Source: Variovorax ginsengisoli
GTDB lineage: Bacteria > Pseudomonadota > Gammaproteobacteria > Burkholderiales > Burkholderiaceae_C
Assembly: GCF_030486595.1 (NCBI RefSeq)
Contig: NZ_JAUJZH010000027.1
Location: 44,956-108,955, forward strand
DNA: 64,000 bases
Direction of reading: 5' to 3'
Shown: positions 18,373 to 26,434 of the stretch, in pieces
Layout: each line of letters starts with the position of its first letter
Numbering within the stretch: position 1 is the first letter of the stretch
Notes under the pieces: generated by a model
What the model saw: only the letters and a program-made list of their open reading frames with translations
The model's database searches: none
Told to the model about the DNA's origin: nothing
Translations under genes and position numbers: made by a program

Positions 18373-18558
18373 CTAGCCGGCAAGGTAGCGTCCGGCTGCA
18401 ACATCGTCCTTGATTTCCCACCCGACGTTGCAATCGCCCATCGCGTCACACTGAGCCTCAGGGTCTGCCGCGAGTGTTTCCAAGGCTTCGACGAAGTACC
18501 AGTAGGCATTGCGGAAGGCCTCTTCAGGTTTCAGCGGTCTGGTGGATTCTGCTGACAT
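18373..18558 (-). CDS. Small hypothetical protein
   Basis: A 61-residue product from ATG 18558 (MSAESTRPLKPEEAFRNAYWYFVEALE). It is acidic, with two Cys in QCDAMGDCNVGWEI. It is followed after six bases by another small gene. The three 20-bp direct repeats at 18712-18771 lie about 150 bases upstream and could be its control region. Function unknown. Confidence 0.45.
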   Translation of the reverse strand: MSAESTRPLKPEEAFRNAYWYFVEALETLAADPEAQCDAMGDCNVGWEIKDDVAAGRYLAG

Positions 18559-18711
18559 TCGGTGAGTGGCAGTAATGAAGGTCTGCGGCAGTGTCGGCCG
18601 GCTGCTTTTGGCCCGCATCCTGCCCGACGTCGAGTGGGTGTGCGCGCGCTTCACGCCTCGGCATCACAACCCGCGACGAGATCTCCGAGGGCCTTCCTGC
18701 TGCCCTCCTTC

Positions 18712-18771
18712 GTTTGCGCATTTATTGCCCTGTTCGCGCATTTAATGACTTGTTTGCGCATTTATTTACCT
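18712..18771. repeat. Three tandem 20-bp direct repeats
   Basis: Three contiguous copies of about 20 bp starting GTT[TC]GCGCATTTA at 18712, 18732 and 18752; the period is exactly 20 and variation is limited to a few positions. They are AT-rich in a GC-rich setting. They lie 3' of the leftward operon (the last copy touches the stop of the gene at 18770) and 5' of the small genes at 18151-18558. Iteron-like protein-binding sites or an operator array are the obvious readings; no initiator gene is visible next to them. Confidence 0.8.
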
Positions 18772-19114
18772 AGAACACAATCGGAACGGGCACCATGTCG
18801 TTGATTGTTATGCGTCCCTTTACGATATCGCCCGGCCCGTCGAAGAGGGCCACGACGACCGAGTTGACCCACTTGGTCCGGAACTTGGGCGCGACAAAGA
18901 GCATGGTCCGCGCCGGCGGCTGCTGGAACGTCAGCTCGAGGGCCGATGCCAGCCAGCGTGCGCTGACCGGAGGCTGCATCCCCGGCTCCGCCTTGACGAT
19001 CAGACACGCGGCGTCGCCGCGCTCCATCGTTGCGAAGTCGGTGATGACGAGGTTGTCCTTTGCGCGCGGCTTGTGCGACGGGTCCGGAAACCACGAGGCT
19101 TGGGGGCTGTTCAT
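18770..19114 (-). CDS. Hypothetical protein, last gene of the topoisomerase operon
   Basis: A 114-residue soluble protein (MNSPQASWFPDPSHK). It has mixed alpha/beta character with segments such as NLVITDFATMERGDAACLIV and RTMLFVAPKFRTKWVNSVVVALFDG, shown in part. It begins 17 bases after the exported protein gene upstream and is the last gene before the direct repeats. No family recognised; belonging to the operon suggests a transfer-related accessory role. Confidence 0.55.
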   Translation of the reverse strand: MNSPQASWFPDPSHKPRAKDNLVITDFATMERGDAACLIVKAEPGMQPPVSARWLASALELTFQQPPARTMLFVAPKFRTKWVNSVVVALFDGPGDIVKGRITINDMVPVPIVF

Positions 19115-19131
19115 TCTTGGGATTCCTGGGG

Positions 19132-20424
19132 TCAGCGGCTCACGGCGCGTTTGTTCGCAGCGACGAGCTGGGGCATCATTTCCGAGCGGATGGCGGCCTG
19201 GGCGGCATTCGATTCAATGACCGACGCGACGATCTGACGATCCAGGGCGAGGCTCTGGAGCCACGCGTTCATCGCTTGCATGCGCACGTTCTCGCGCGCG
19301 ATGTCGGTGTCGGACATCGCGAGCAGGCGAAGCTGCCAGTCCTTGTTCATGTAGCGGCGTTGGGTTTCGAGAGCGATCAGTTCCGCCATCGAAATGCCCT
19401 TGCTCGACCAGGCTGGCACGTTCTTGTCCAGGTACTTCTGGACGAAAGGCCCGTCCTCGGACTTGAGCATCTGCTGGACCATCTCGATCAACTCGGGCTT
19501 GGCTGCCAGCAGGTTCGCTTGGGCCTCCTGCGGGTACTTCGCAACGCTCATGCGCGCTGCGAAAGCGTTCTCCAGGGCCATGAACTGGCGGCCTGCGTCC
19601 GTCGCGCGCTGCGCCTTGGTCAGATCCTGCAGCTGCACCGGCTGGTCGAGGTTGCGCATCAGCGCACGCAGTGCCGTGCCCTCGGCGCCGGCCATGTCGA
19701 CGGTCAGGCGACGCGTGAACTTGGTCCCGTCCACGTTCGTTTGAGGACCGTCAAAAAGAGTCGAGGCGCGGATGTCGGCGTCCGGATAGCCCGCGGTGTT
19801 CGAAGCAGAGAACCCTGCGTCGGTGCATGCGTCCCCCCGCAGCCCACTGCTGGCAAATGTGGAGCACGCAGCCTTGGCGGATTTCGCAGCCTCGACTTCC
19901 GGGAGCCCGGCAGGCTTGCGCTTCTCAGCCACATCCAGCACCTCGTTCATGCCCGCTGAACCGCCGGGCGCCGGCTTCGGGCCGCCGCCACCGCTGCCAC
20001 CGCCTGTTGCGGTCACTCCGCCGCGGCTGGCTTCCGAGGTGCCGATGGTGCTCACAAGCACGTTGCAGGGATCGATGCCGCTGAAGCGCTGCTCGTTGCG
20101 AATCGTGGCCTGCTCGGAAGCCGTGCGTTGGGCCGCCTCGCTGACCACCGTGGCCGCGCCGCTGGAAGCCTTCGAAGTCGTCTCTGCGGCACCCGAGATG
20201 GCGTTGGCCAGGCCCTTCTTCAGATCGGCGATCTTGTCCGACAGGGTGTCAGTCTGGTCCCGAAACCCGTTCTCGAGAGCTTGGGTGATCTGCTGCGTCG
20301 ACTGCTGCACCGTTCCGATCAGCATGCCGTCGGTGACAGGGATCTGGGCATGCGCGGCGCCCGCGATAGCGGACAGCGCCAGCATCGGGACAAGGCGACG
20401 ATAGAGGGTAGTTCGAAGGTACAT
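19132..20424 (-). CDS. Exported protein, possible transfer component (TraW-like)
   Basis: A 430-residue protein from ATG 20424 with a clear signal peptide (LVPMLALSAIAGAAHA, cleavage near residue 26). A helical region with Gln/Thr repeats follows (GFRDQTDTLSDKIADLKKGL), then a Gly-rich linker. The long C-terminal helical domain contains four Cys in the central part (DPCNV, AACSTF, DACTDAG). The layout resembles exported components of I-type conjugation operons such as TraW, but I cannot confirm homology. It follows another exported protein by 26 bases. Likely periplasmic. Confidence 0.5.
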   Translation of the reverse strand: MYLRTTLYRRLVPMLALSAIAGAAHAQIPVTDGMLIGTVQQSTQQITQALENGFRDQTDTLSDKIADLKKGLANAISGAAETTSKASSGAATVVSEAAQRTASEQATIRNEQRFSGIDPCNVLVSTIGTSEASRGGVTATGGGSGGGGPKPAPGGSAGMNEVLDVAEKRKPAGLPEVEAAKSAKAACSTFASSGLRGDACTDAGFSASNTAGYPDADIRASTLFDGPQTNVDGTKFTRRLTVDMAGAEGTALRALMRNLDQPVQLQDLTKAQRATDAGRQFMALENAFAARMSVAKYPQEAQANLLAAKPELIEMVQQMLKSEDGPFVQKYLDKNVPAWSSKGISMAELIALETQRRYMNKDWQLRLLAMSDTDIARENVRMQAMNAWLQSLALDRQIVASVIESNAAQAAIRSEMMPQLVAANKRAVSR

Positions 20425-20450
20425 GTCTTTGAGGAGCGCTCTACCGAGGC

Positions 20451-21008
20451 TCAGCACTTGCCGCTGATGGAGCAGGCGAGCTGATCCCAGAGCGAGCCGG
20501 TTGCGGAATTTGCAGTCTGGTTCACCGCGGTCTGTGTGCCGTTGGCCAGGGCGCCCGTGCCGGCACCGACGACGGCATTGCCGATGCTCGACCCGGTGCT
20601 GTTGCCAGCCCAGTAGAGGGTCGAGTTCACGTTGCTGTTGATCCCGTTGGTGACCTGATTGGTCGCCTGGCTCAGGGCCGAACAGGCCGCGCTCGTGAGC
20701 TGGCTCGACGCCTGGTTGATGATCTGGTCCATGATTGACGAGCCACTGGAGTTCGCCATCGAGGGGATCACACGCGCGATGCCGCTGGTGATCGTCCCTC
20801 GGCAACTCGCCGCCTGGGAGATCGCATTGGACAAGGTCGAGTTGGCGGTGTTCTGGCGCGCGATCGCCCTGTCCAGCGCGGCTTGATTGGCCGCCGCGGC
20901 CTGGACGCAGTAGTCGACCGCGGCCTGTGCAATGCTGAGGTTACCGAGCGCCAGGCATAGAGCCAGGATCAGACTCTTGCCCTTCGGGAACGCCTTCGAT
21001 CGGTTCAT
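20451..21008 (-). CDS. Exported Ser/Asn/Gln-rich protein
   Basis: A 185-residue protein from ATG 21008 (MNRSKAFPKGKSLILAL) with a signal peptide ending near SIAQA. The mature part is rich in Ser, Asn, Thr, Gln and Ala (NGINSNVNSTLYWAGNSTGSS) with Cys near both ends (DYCVQ and CSISGKC), suggesting disulfide links. Its start lies inside the end of the upstream gene, with 68 bases of overlap. Composition recalls surface or pilus-associated proteins; no family recognised. Confidence 0.55.
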   Translation of the reverse strand: MNRSKAFPKGKSLILALCLALGNLSIAQAAVDYCVQAAAANQAALDRAIARQNTANSTLSNAISQAASCRGTITSGIARVIPSMANSSGSSIMDQIINQASSQLTSAACSALSQATNQVTNGINSNVNSTLYWAGNSTGSSIGNAVVGAGTGALANGTQTAVNQTANSATGSLWDQLACSISGKC

Positions 21009-22308
21009 CGGGCTTGCGATTGTTGAATTGCTGCGCATAGTTTTCGACTTCGTGGAAAAGGCTCAGCGCTTGGCGCTGTGCGAATGTGAGACGGTCCTCG
21101 CCACCGGGCACCAGCGTCTGGGACTGGAGGATGGCGGCGACGAGGTCCGTGCACCGACCGAGGCTGCCCTGCAACCAGGCCGTGCGCAGGTCGAGCTTCA
21201 GTCCAGCGTGGTTCTCGGTCGCCTGCAGGTGGTCGACGACCTCGGCGATGCACTGGGCCGCGCGCACCGGCGGGACACCCAGGACGCTCAGCCGGCCGAT
21301 GGCAGCGGTGACCGAAACGTAGAGGCGCGCCTGGGCGGTCTCGACCGTGTCCGCGACCGCGTAGCCGTCGAACCCCACGCGTCCCGCGATCTCCTCGGCA
21401 TCCTGGGCGATCGCGCCGAGTTGGGTTGCGAGCGACTCGTTGAAGGCCTTGATCTTGTCGGCACTCATGCCGCCTTCCCAGGCCATGCAGATCGTGTTCG
21501 CCGCGGCGTCAGTTGCCTGCGCGCGGAGCCAGTCGGGAGCTGGGCCATTGAGAACGCAGCGCTGAGCGAGCGACGTGCCCAGTTCGAGCGCCTGGCGGTG
21601 CAGGTCGCGCAGGGTTTCGCTGCGGACGTGCTCTTCGGCCATGATGCCGGGGCGGGCCGCCACGGCGCCGAGCAGGCGCGTCAGCAGCTTGACCGTGGAG
21701 ATGTGAACCTTGGCACTGCCGGCAACACGCTGCGAGACAACCGCCCCGGAGAAGCCTGCCGCCGGAGCTGGTGCCGCCACGCGCGCAGAGGCGGCGGGCA
21801 CAGGCGCAGGAGCGGCAGGAGCCGATGCTGGTGCGCGGGCAAAGCCGGCAGGCCGAGCCGAGGCGACTGGCGTCGCAGCGGGAGCCGCGGCCGCTGGTGC
21901 AGCTGCTGGTGCCTTTGCAGCCGACGGCGCCGTCGTCGGCTTCGAAGCACTCGGCTCGGCTGGCGCCTGGGCCACCCGGCCGAACCCGAATCCGAGCGGG
22001 CGGGGCGCAGCCTGGGTCGGCGCGGCATTGGAAGCGGCTGGCGCCGGAGCAGACGTCGCAGCCTCCGAGGCAGGAGCCGATGCGCCCTGCACGGGCGCGT
22101 AGTCGTCATCGCCACCCGGGTACGGATCGGCGTTTGCGTCGGTCACCGGCGCACGTGGCGGGTCCTCCACTTCGGGCTCAGCGGCAGCCGTGCCGGAGCC
22201 CTTCGTGTGAAGGCGGCCCGTCTTGAGCTGATGCTTCAGGTACTTGTTGCCACCGAAGCCGAATGCGGGCGAGGCTCCGGTCTTGGGGGTATCAGTCGTG
22301 GTTGTCAT
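20941..22308 (-). CDS. Hypothetical protein with long Ala/Pro linker
   Basis: A 455-residue protein. It has a short N-terminal part (FGFGGNKYLKHQLKTGRLH), then about 150 residues of Ala/Pro-rich low complexity, in which FGFGRV recurs. A helical C-terminal domain of about 250 residues follows. The start overlaps the upstream stop in ATGA, and its end overlaps the next gene. No signal peptide or membrane segment. A cytoplasmic structural or assembly factor is plausible; function unknown. Confidence 0.6.
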   Translation of the reverse strand: MTTTTDTPKTGASPAFGFGGNKYLKHQLKTGRLHTKGSGTAAAEPEVEDPPRAPVTDANADPYPGGDDDYAPVQGASAPASEAATSAPAPAASNAAPTQAAPRPLGFGFGRVAQAPAEPSASKPTTAPSAAKAPAAAPAAAAPAATPVASARPAGFARAPASAPAAPAPVPAASARVAAPAPAAGFSGAVVSQRVAGSAKVHISTVKLLTRLLGAVAARPGIMAEEHVRSETLRDLHRQALELGTSLAQRCVLNGPAPDWLRAQATDAAANTICMAWEGGMSADKIKAFNESLATQLGAIAQDAEEIAGRVGFDGYAVADTVETAQARLYVSVTAAIGRLSVLGVPPVRAAQCIAEVVDHLQATENHAGLKLDLRTAWLQGSLGRCTDLVAAILQSQTLVPGGEDRLTFAQRQALSLFHEVENYAQQFNNRKPDEPIEGVPEGQESDPGSMPGAR

Positions 22309-22787
22309 GCGGCCATCGATGTCTGGGGTTGCTGGGCCTCGGCGCGTGCAGCGAGAGTGGCGGTGTAGCTGTCGAGAGACTGGCGCTCCCGCTCGTAGCC
22401 GTCTTCCCGGAAGCGCGCGAACACGGTCATCAGGTCGATGACCTTGTCTTCGTTCCAGCCGAACAGCCGATCCGCCGCTTGCTGGAAGAGCAGTCCGCGG
22501 AGAACTCCAACATCGTCGCCCAGCGGGCGAACCGAGACGGTGAACTCGAAGCCGTCGTGTGCCGGGTGGGACTGCGCCCCCACCAGTTCCATGTCGAAGT
22601 CGCTCTCGATCCCCACGCTCAGTTCACGAGCGATTCGGACGGCCTGCGCCACCACGGCCGGCATGAAAGAGAATTCCTTGCCGCCGAAGATCTCGGCCGC
22701 GACGTAGGGAACGCCGCCGGCCGTGAACGTAGCTTCGTTCGCGGCGGCGAGATTGATGAGAAGGCGTTCGACGGAGATCATCAGCAA
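22305..22787 (-). CDS. Hypothetical protein in transfer-type operon
   Basis: A 160-residue soluble protein. It overlaps both neighbours (7 bases upstream, ATGA with the next), so it is translated as part of a coupled chain. It has alpha/beta composition with FSFMPAVVAQAVRIARELSVG and GFEFTVSVRPLGDDV. No family recognised. Confidence 0.6.
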   Translation of the reverse strand: MLMISVERLLINLAAANEATFTAGGVPYVAAEIFGGKEFSFMPAVVAQAVRIARELSVGIESDFDMELVGAQSHPAHDGFEFTVSVRPLGDDVGVLRGLLFQQAADRLFGWNEDKVIDLMTVFARFREDGYERERQSLDSYTATLAARAEAQQPQTSMAA

Positions 22788-23293
22788 GCCATCGGACGGT
22801 AGGAGGCCTCTTCCTCGGGGCCGAACTCCAGGTCGCCCTGGATCATTTGCATGAGGCCCATGGCCAAGCGTCCGGTCGTGACCGGGTCGTCGCCGCGAGC
22901 GATCTCTTCCTCGGTCTGGGGCAGCGCGACCTCGTTGTCGACGATGGTCGAGTTCTGGGTGCGGATGCGATGCAGCGCGGCTTCGGGATCCATCAGGATC
23001 GCCTGTTGGACCGAGCGCCAGTCCATGTCAGGGGCGCAGATGTTGCAGCACTCCTCGAAGGAGAGGATGCCCTTGTTGCTCGCCACCCAATCGCGGCCCA
23101 CCTCAAGTTCTTCGACGGCGATGTTCCTGTTGAGGAAGCGCTCGCCGCGCTGGACCTTCTGGAGCAGCACCATGTCCTCGATGCTCGAGCGAATCAGGCT
23201 CGCGGCCAGCTTGCGCTCGCCTTCGGTGGCGAAGTGATACAGCTCGATGTCGTCGAGCACGACGGGGTTGTCCCAACCTACACACGGCTTCAT
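22781..23293 (-). CDS. Hypothetical protein in transfer-type operon
   Basis: A 170-residue acidic protein from ATG 23293, with three Cys close together in SFEECCNICAPDMDW that could bind metal. It is fifteen bases downstream of the preceding gene and overlaps the next by seven. No family recognised. The operon position suggests a cytoplasmic partner of the exported proteins that follow. Confidence 0.6.
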   Translation of the reverse strand: MKPCVGWDNPVVLDDIELYHFATEGERKLAASLIRSSIEDMVLLQKVQRGERFLNRNIAVEELEVGRDWVASNKGILSFEECCNICAPDMDWRSVQQAILMDPEAALHRIRTQNSTIVDNEVALPQTEEEIARGDDPVTTGRLAMGLMQMIQGDLEFGPEEEASYRPMAC

Positions 23294-23308
23294 GAGTGGC
23301 TCCTGCGC

Positions 23309-23584
23309 CTACAGCTTCTTTGGGGGAAAGGGAAAACGCAGGCGCGGGACCTGCGGCAGCACGACGCGAGAAGGATCGCGTTTCAGCTCGCGCAGCAGCC
23401 GCGCGTAGCGTTGATCGAAGGCTTCACCGTCGATCTGTGCCGCGACGCATGCCGCGGCCTTCGGCTCGCCCCGCACGATCGTTGCGTGGAACAGAGCCCG
23501 AAGATCGTCAGGAAGTTGGTCGACGCGCGCCAGGACACGACCCATCCGGCTCACCGACGTATGACTTGCAACGGCCCCACGCAT
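23309..23584 (-). CDS. Small basic hypothetical protein
   Basis: A 91-residue protein from ATG 23584, five bases after the stop of the upstream gene. It is rich in Arg and ends in RFPFPPKKL. Likely nucleic-acid or membrane-surface binding by charge, but this is only inferred. No family recognised. Confidence 0.5.
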   Translation of the reverse strand: MRGAVASHTSVSRMGRVLARVDQLPDDLRALFHATIVRGEPKAAACVAAQIDGEAFDQRYARLLRELKRDPSRVVLPQVPRLRFPFPPKKL

Positions 23585-23589
23585 ACCGA

Positions 23590-23910
23590 TCAGCCTCGCG
23601 GAGCGTTGCTGGTTTCGGCTTCGTGCGCGGCGTCGGGCGCCTGGCGCAGGACCGGCACCTGGGCGCGCCATTCGGCGCTTGCCTCGAGGAGGTCAGCGCG
23701 CGCGGGGGCGCCGCCAGCCGAGTACGCGGCCAGCACGCTCTTGACCTTCTCGACGGTGACACCGACGCCGGCCGAGATGCGGTCCAGGAGCTTGTTGAGC
23801 TGGGTTGCCCGCTCCGGCGATGGAGCGATGCCGTTCATGGTCATCGCCACGCCTCCCAAAAGTGCAGTCATCTGATGTTCCCTTGCTTGATGCGAGAAAT
23901 TGAGGTTCAT
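23590..23910 (-). CDS. Hypothetical protein ending in APRG
   Basis: A 106-residue helical protein from ATG 23910; an internal ATG at 23871 (MTALLGGVAM) is an alternative start. The middle is RATQLNKLLDRISAGVGVTVEKVKS. It is one of six proteins here that finish in Pro-Arg-Gly (SNAPRG). It begins 64 bases after the topoisomerase C-terminal gene and is the first of the chain of overlapping unknown genes. Confidence 0.55.
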   Translation of the reverse strand: MNLNFSHQAREHQMTALLGGVAMTMNGIAPSPERATQLNKLLDRISAGVGVTVEKVKSVLAAYSAGGAPARADLLEASAEWRAQVPVLRQAPDAAHEAETSNAPRG

Positions 23911-23974
23911 AAATTTGGCTCTCCATTTAAATTGTGTCGTAATACTTCCACGAACAATCTAATTTTCGTCGGAG

Positions 23975-24481
23975 TCACCTCTGTGTTCCACCTGTTGGCA
24001 AAACGCCACGCGACGCGAACGCCTCGGTGAGCAACCTTTTCACCATTTCCGATATCTTTTGTTTTAGTAGGTCCGAGTTCGCACGACCTTCTGCGACGTC
24101 TGCGAGCGCGAGCTCCCAGAGCGCGGTCATCGAGACGCTCTTGAGCGAGTCCGGCAGCTGACTGAGCAGATGCGAGCCGAAATCGGTGATGTGAAGCTGG
24201 TGCTTCTTGCCCTTCTTCACCCGGCGGATCAGGTCGCGGTCCAGGTGGTTCGTGATGATCGTGCCGCGCGTGCGCGACGTTCCGATGCCCTGCACGCGCT
24301 TGAGCATCTCCCGCTCGCGGTCGTTGCGCCCGAACTTGTGGGCCGACAGCATGTCGTCCATCAGCTCGTCTTCCGTGTACGGGCTCGGCGGGCTCGTGCG
24401 CTTGGCCTCGATCTTCGCGCTCACGGCGTACATCACGGCACCGGTCTGGTAGCCAGCGAACTTGTCGGTCGGGTCGCTCAT
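23975..24481 (-). CDS. Topoisomerase III C-terminal half encoded as a separate gene
   Basis: A 168-residue protein whose motifs belong to type IA topoisomerases. RTSPPSPYTEDELM matches the family's TxPPxxYTE segment, GIGTSRTRGTII matches GIGTxATRxxII, and LPDSLKS followed by TALWELALADVAEG matches the domain end. In usual topoisomerase III these follow the active-site part in one chain of about 650 residues. Here the start overlaps the stop of the preceding gene in ATGA, so the two halves are translated together and probably assemble. No zinc fingers are present. Confidence 0.8.
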   Translation of the reverse strand: MSDPTDKFAGYQTGAVMYAVSAKIEAKRTSPPSPYTEDELMDDMLSAHKFGRNDREREMLKRVQGIGTSRTRGTIITNHLDRDLIRRVKKGKKHQLHITDFGSHLLSQLPDSLKSVSMTALWELALADVAEGRANSDLLKQKISEMVKRLLTEAFASRGVLPTGGTQR

Positions 24482-26001
24482 CCGCGGATCCTCTGCACTT
24501 CACCGCGGACTTCGCCATCGCCGCCGGCGCCAGCTTCCGCCTCGCCGCTCGACTCGCCGTCGGCCTCGACTTCCTTCCAACCCTTGCGGATTTCCTGCTT
24601 CTGGCTGGCACGGAACTCATCGTGGCCGAAGCGACCGACCAGCGAGTGCTGCTTGTAGACGTAGTCCGGGTAGAACTGGGCCATGAACCGCTTCGCGATG
24701 GTGCGGAACACCGCCTGGTCGTTCCGGCTGGCGTTGCTGTTCGGCAGGCCCATTGGGACGATCGCAAAGTGCTCGTCGAGCTTCGTGTCGTTGAAGGCGG
24801 CGCCCTTGATCTCCATGTGGGCGCCCTGGGCCTGGCCGGGGAAGAGCTGGGCCAGCTGCGTCATCACCTTGCGCGCGTCCGCGTGCATGGATTCAGGAAG
24901 GAACCGGCAGTCGGTACCGACGTATGAGATCGCCTTCGACTTGTAGAGGCTCTGAGCCGCGTCGGTCACTTCGTCCAGCGTCATGCCGTGCTGACGGGCA
25001 GCCTCGGCCTGAAGCGCGCCAAGGGAGAACGGAAGCGGAGGCTTCTCGCTGTGCTCCTTCGCGGTCGCTTGCACACAAGTGCCCTTCAGGCCACCGGTGA
25101 TCGCGCGGACGATCTGCTTGGCGACCTGCTCGTCGATGATCCGGCCTTCCAGGTCGAATCCCGGCGTGCCGGCGGCCTCCTCGCGCTTGTGCCACCGCAT
25201 GACGGTGCCGTCGCGCAGGGTGATCACGGGGATAAAGTAGTCGGTCGGCTTGAAGTTCTCGATGGCGCGACGACGCGCGTCGACCATTTCCAGCACAGGG
25301 GTCTGCACTCGGCCGACGCCCACGTTCGACTTGCGCAGCAGGGCCTGGTAGGCCATCGAGGGATTCAGCCCCCACACCCAGTCCAGGTACTGGCGCACGC
25401 GCGCCGCCTCGCCGCGGTTGGCCCACTTGGGGTCGCCGTTGCGATCGAAAGGCTTCTTGAGGGTGGCAGCGATGTCCTCGGCCCGGTTGGACACGAGTTC
25501 AACGCGGAAGACGTTCGGGCCCGCCGGGTCGATGCCGAAGTGCTCGAGGAGCTCGTCGACGATGAGCTGGCCTTCGCGGTCGGTGTCGCCGGCATTCATG
25601 ACCTTGATGCCGCGACGCAGGAACTTCTTGGCCACGATGTACGGGCCGAATGGCTTTCCAGCGCCAGCCGACTTCCCTTTGGCGCCCTTCTTCTCATCGG
25701 TGCGCGGGTGGGTGATCAGCTTGGGGGGAAGGACGGGCAGGAAATCCTTGTACCGGTCGAAAACGCGCTCCTCTTCGAGCTTGGCCATCTCAGGGGACAG
25801 GTATTCGGAGACCCGTGCCGTGGTGAGCAAGTGCCCGGCTAGGGGCAGCACCAGATGGCCGTTGCTGATGACGAAGTAGCCGTCGCGAGGCGCCGTCGAC
25901 TCGTTCGTGCAGGAGACGCCATAGGCGAGCTTCATCCCCGCGACCAAGTCCTTGGCCGCCGAAGGCTTCTCCGCTATCCATACGACCTGTTCACCTGCCA
26001 T
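24478..26001 (-). CDS. topB: Topoisomerase III, catalytic half (type IA)
   Basis: A 507-residue protein that starts MAGEQVVWIAEKPSAAKD. TOPRIM residues are E11 and D139-T-D141-R-E143. The active-site region is KAISYVGTDCRFLPE with Tyr360. Most members have Pro-Arg after the Tyr, whereas here Val-Gly follows, so the usual active-site Arg is missing at that position. It ends after an acidic Gly/Glu-rich stretch. The C-terminal motifs are supplied by the next gene. Plasmid topoisomerase III decatenates and resolves recombination intermediates and is common in conjugative elements. It is the first gene of a long leftward operon. Confidence 0.9.
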   Translation of the reverse strand: MAGEQVVWIAEKPSAAKDLVAGMKLAYGVSCTNESTAPRDGYFVISNGHLVLPLAGHLLTTARVSEYLSPEMAKLEEERVFDRYKDFLPVLPPKLITHPRTDEKKGAKGKSAGAGKPFGPYIVAKKFLRRGIKVMNAGDTDREGQLIVDELLEHFGIDPAGPNVFRVELVSNRAEDIAATLKKPFDRNGDPKWANRGEAARVRQYLDWVWGLNPSMAYQALLRKSNVGVGRVQTPVLEMVDARRRAIENFKPTDYFIPVITLRDGTVMRWHKREEAAGTPGFDLEGRIIDEQVAKQIVRAITGGLKGTCVQATAKEHSEKPPLPFSLGALQAEAARQHGMTLDEVTDAAQSLYKSKAISYVGTDCRFLPESMHADARKVMTQLAQLFPGQAQGAHMEIKGAAFNDTKLDEHFAIVPMGLPNSNASRNDQAVFRTIAKRFMAQFYPDYVYKQHSLVGRFGHDEFRASQKQEIRKGWKEVEADGESSGEAEAGAGGDGEVRGEVQRIRG

Positions 26002-26434
26002 TGTTTTCTTACTTGCTTCGCGCGCTTGTTACGTTTGCAGCAATACTAATGCACGAACCTAAATAATCCTCACAATGTCGAAGTTCTGGTGTTGGTTTCT
26101 TGCGGCTCCAGCGTGAGGTGGGATGCGTTGCGAGGGCGACCGGGCCCCCATCTGGGGCGTCCTGGGCGCACGCGGGTGCGGCTGAGGCGTACGGCCATCG
26201 CCCCGGGGAAGGTTGATCCAGGGCCGGCGGGCCGAGTCGGCTACGACTTCCGACGCCATGAAGAAGCTCTGGTCCGACTCGACAGCTTGGAAGATCGAGA
26301 AGGTCGTGCGAGGCGCTGTCGCGGCTCATGCCAGTGCGGTACCGGTCGCAGACGCGACTTCGGCTGTAGGGCAAGGCGAAGGCGCCCTCCCGATTTAGCA
26401 ACTCAGCGTAGGGCCGTCAGTTCGGGACTGGCGA
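26002..26434. other. Intergenic region upstream of topoisomerase III
   Basis: About 430 bases without a supported gene; the long open frame on the minus strand here has arginine/proline-rich shadow composition. An AT-richer stretch at 26000-26070 lies directly before topB and probably holds its promoter. No tRNA, transfer origin nick site or terminator was recognised. Confidence 0.4.

Noticed and set aside
18712..18771. CRISPR array
   Set aside because: Repeats are contiguous with no spacers and no cas genes are present.
20932..22368. 478-residue plus-strand open frame
   Set aside because: Antisense of the Ala/Pro-rich gene; Arg/Gly/Ser low complexity without ribosome site.
26009..26401. 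130-residue minus-strand frame upstream of topB
   Set aside because: No ribosome site, arginine/proline/serine-rich, crosses the probable promoter; left as intergenic.
26002..26434. Origin of transfer
   Set aside because: No inverted repeat with a recognisable nick sequence and no relaxase gene next to it.
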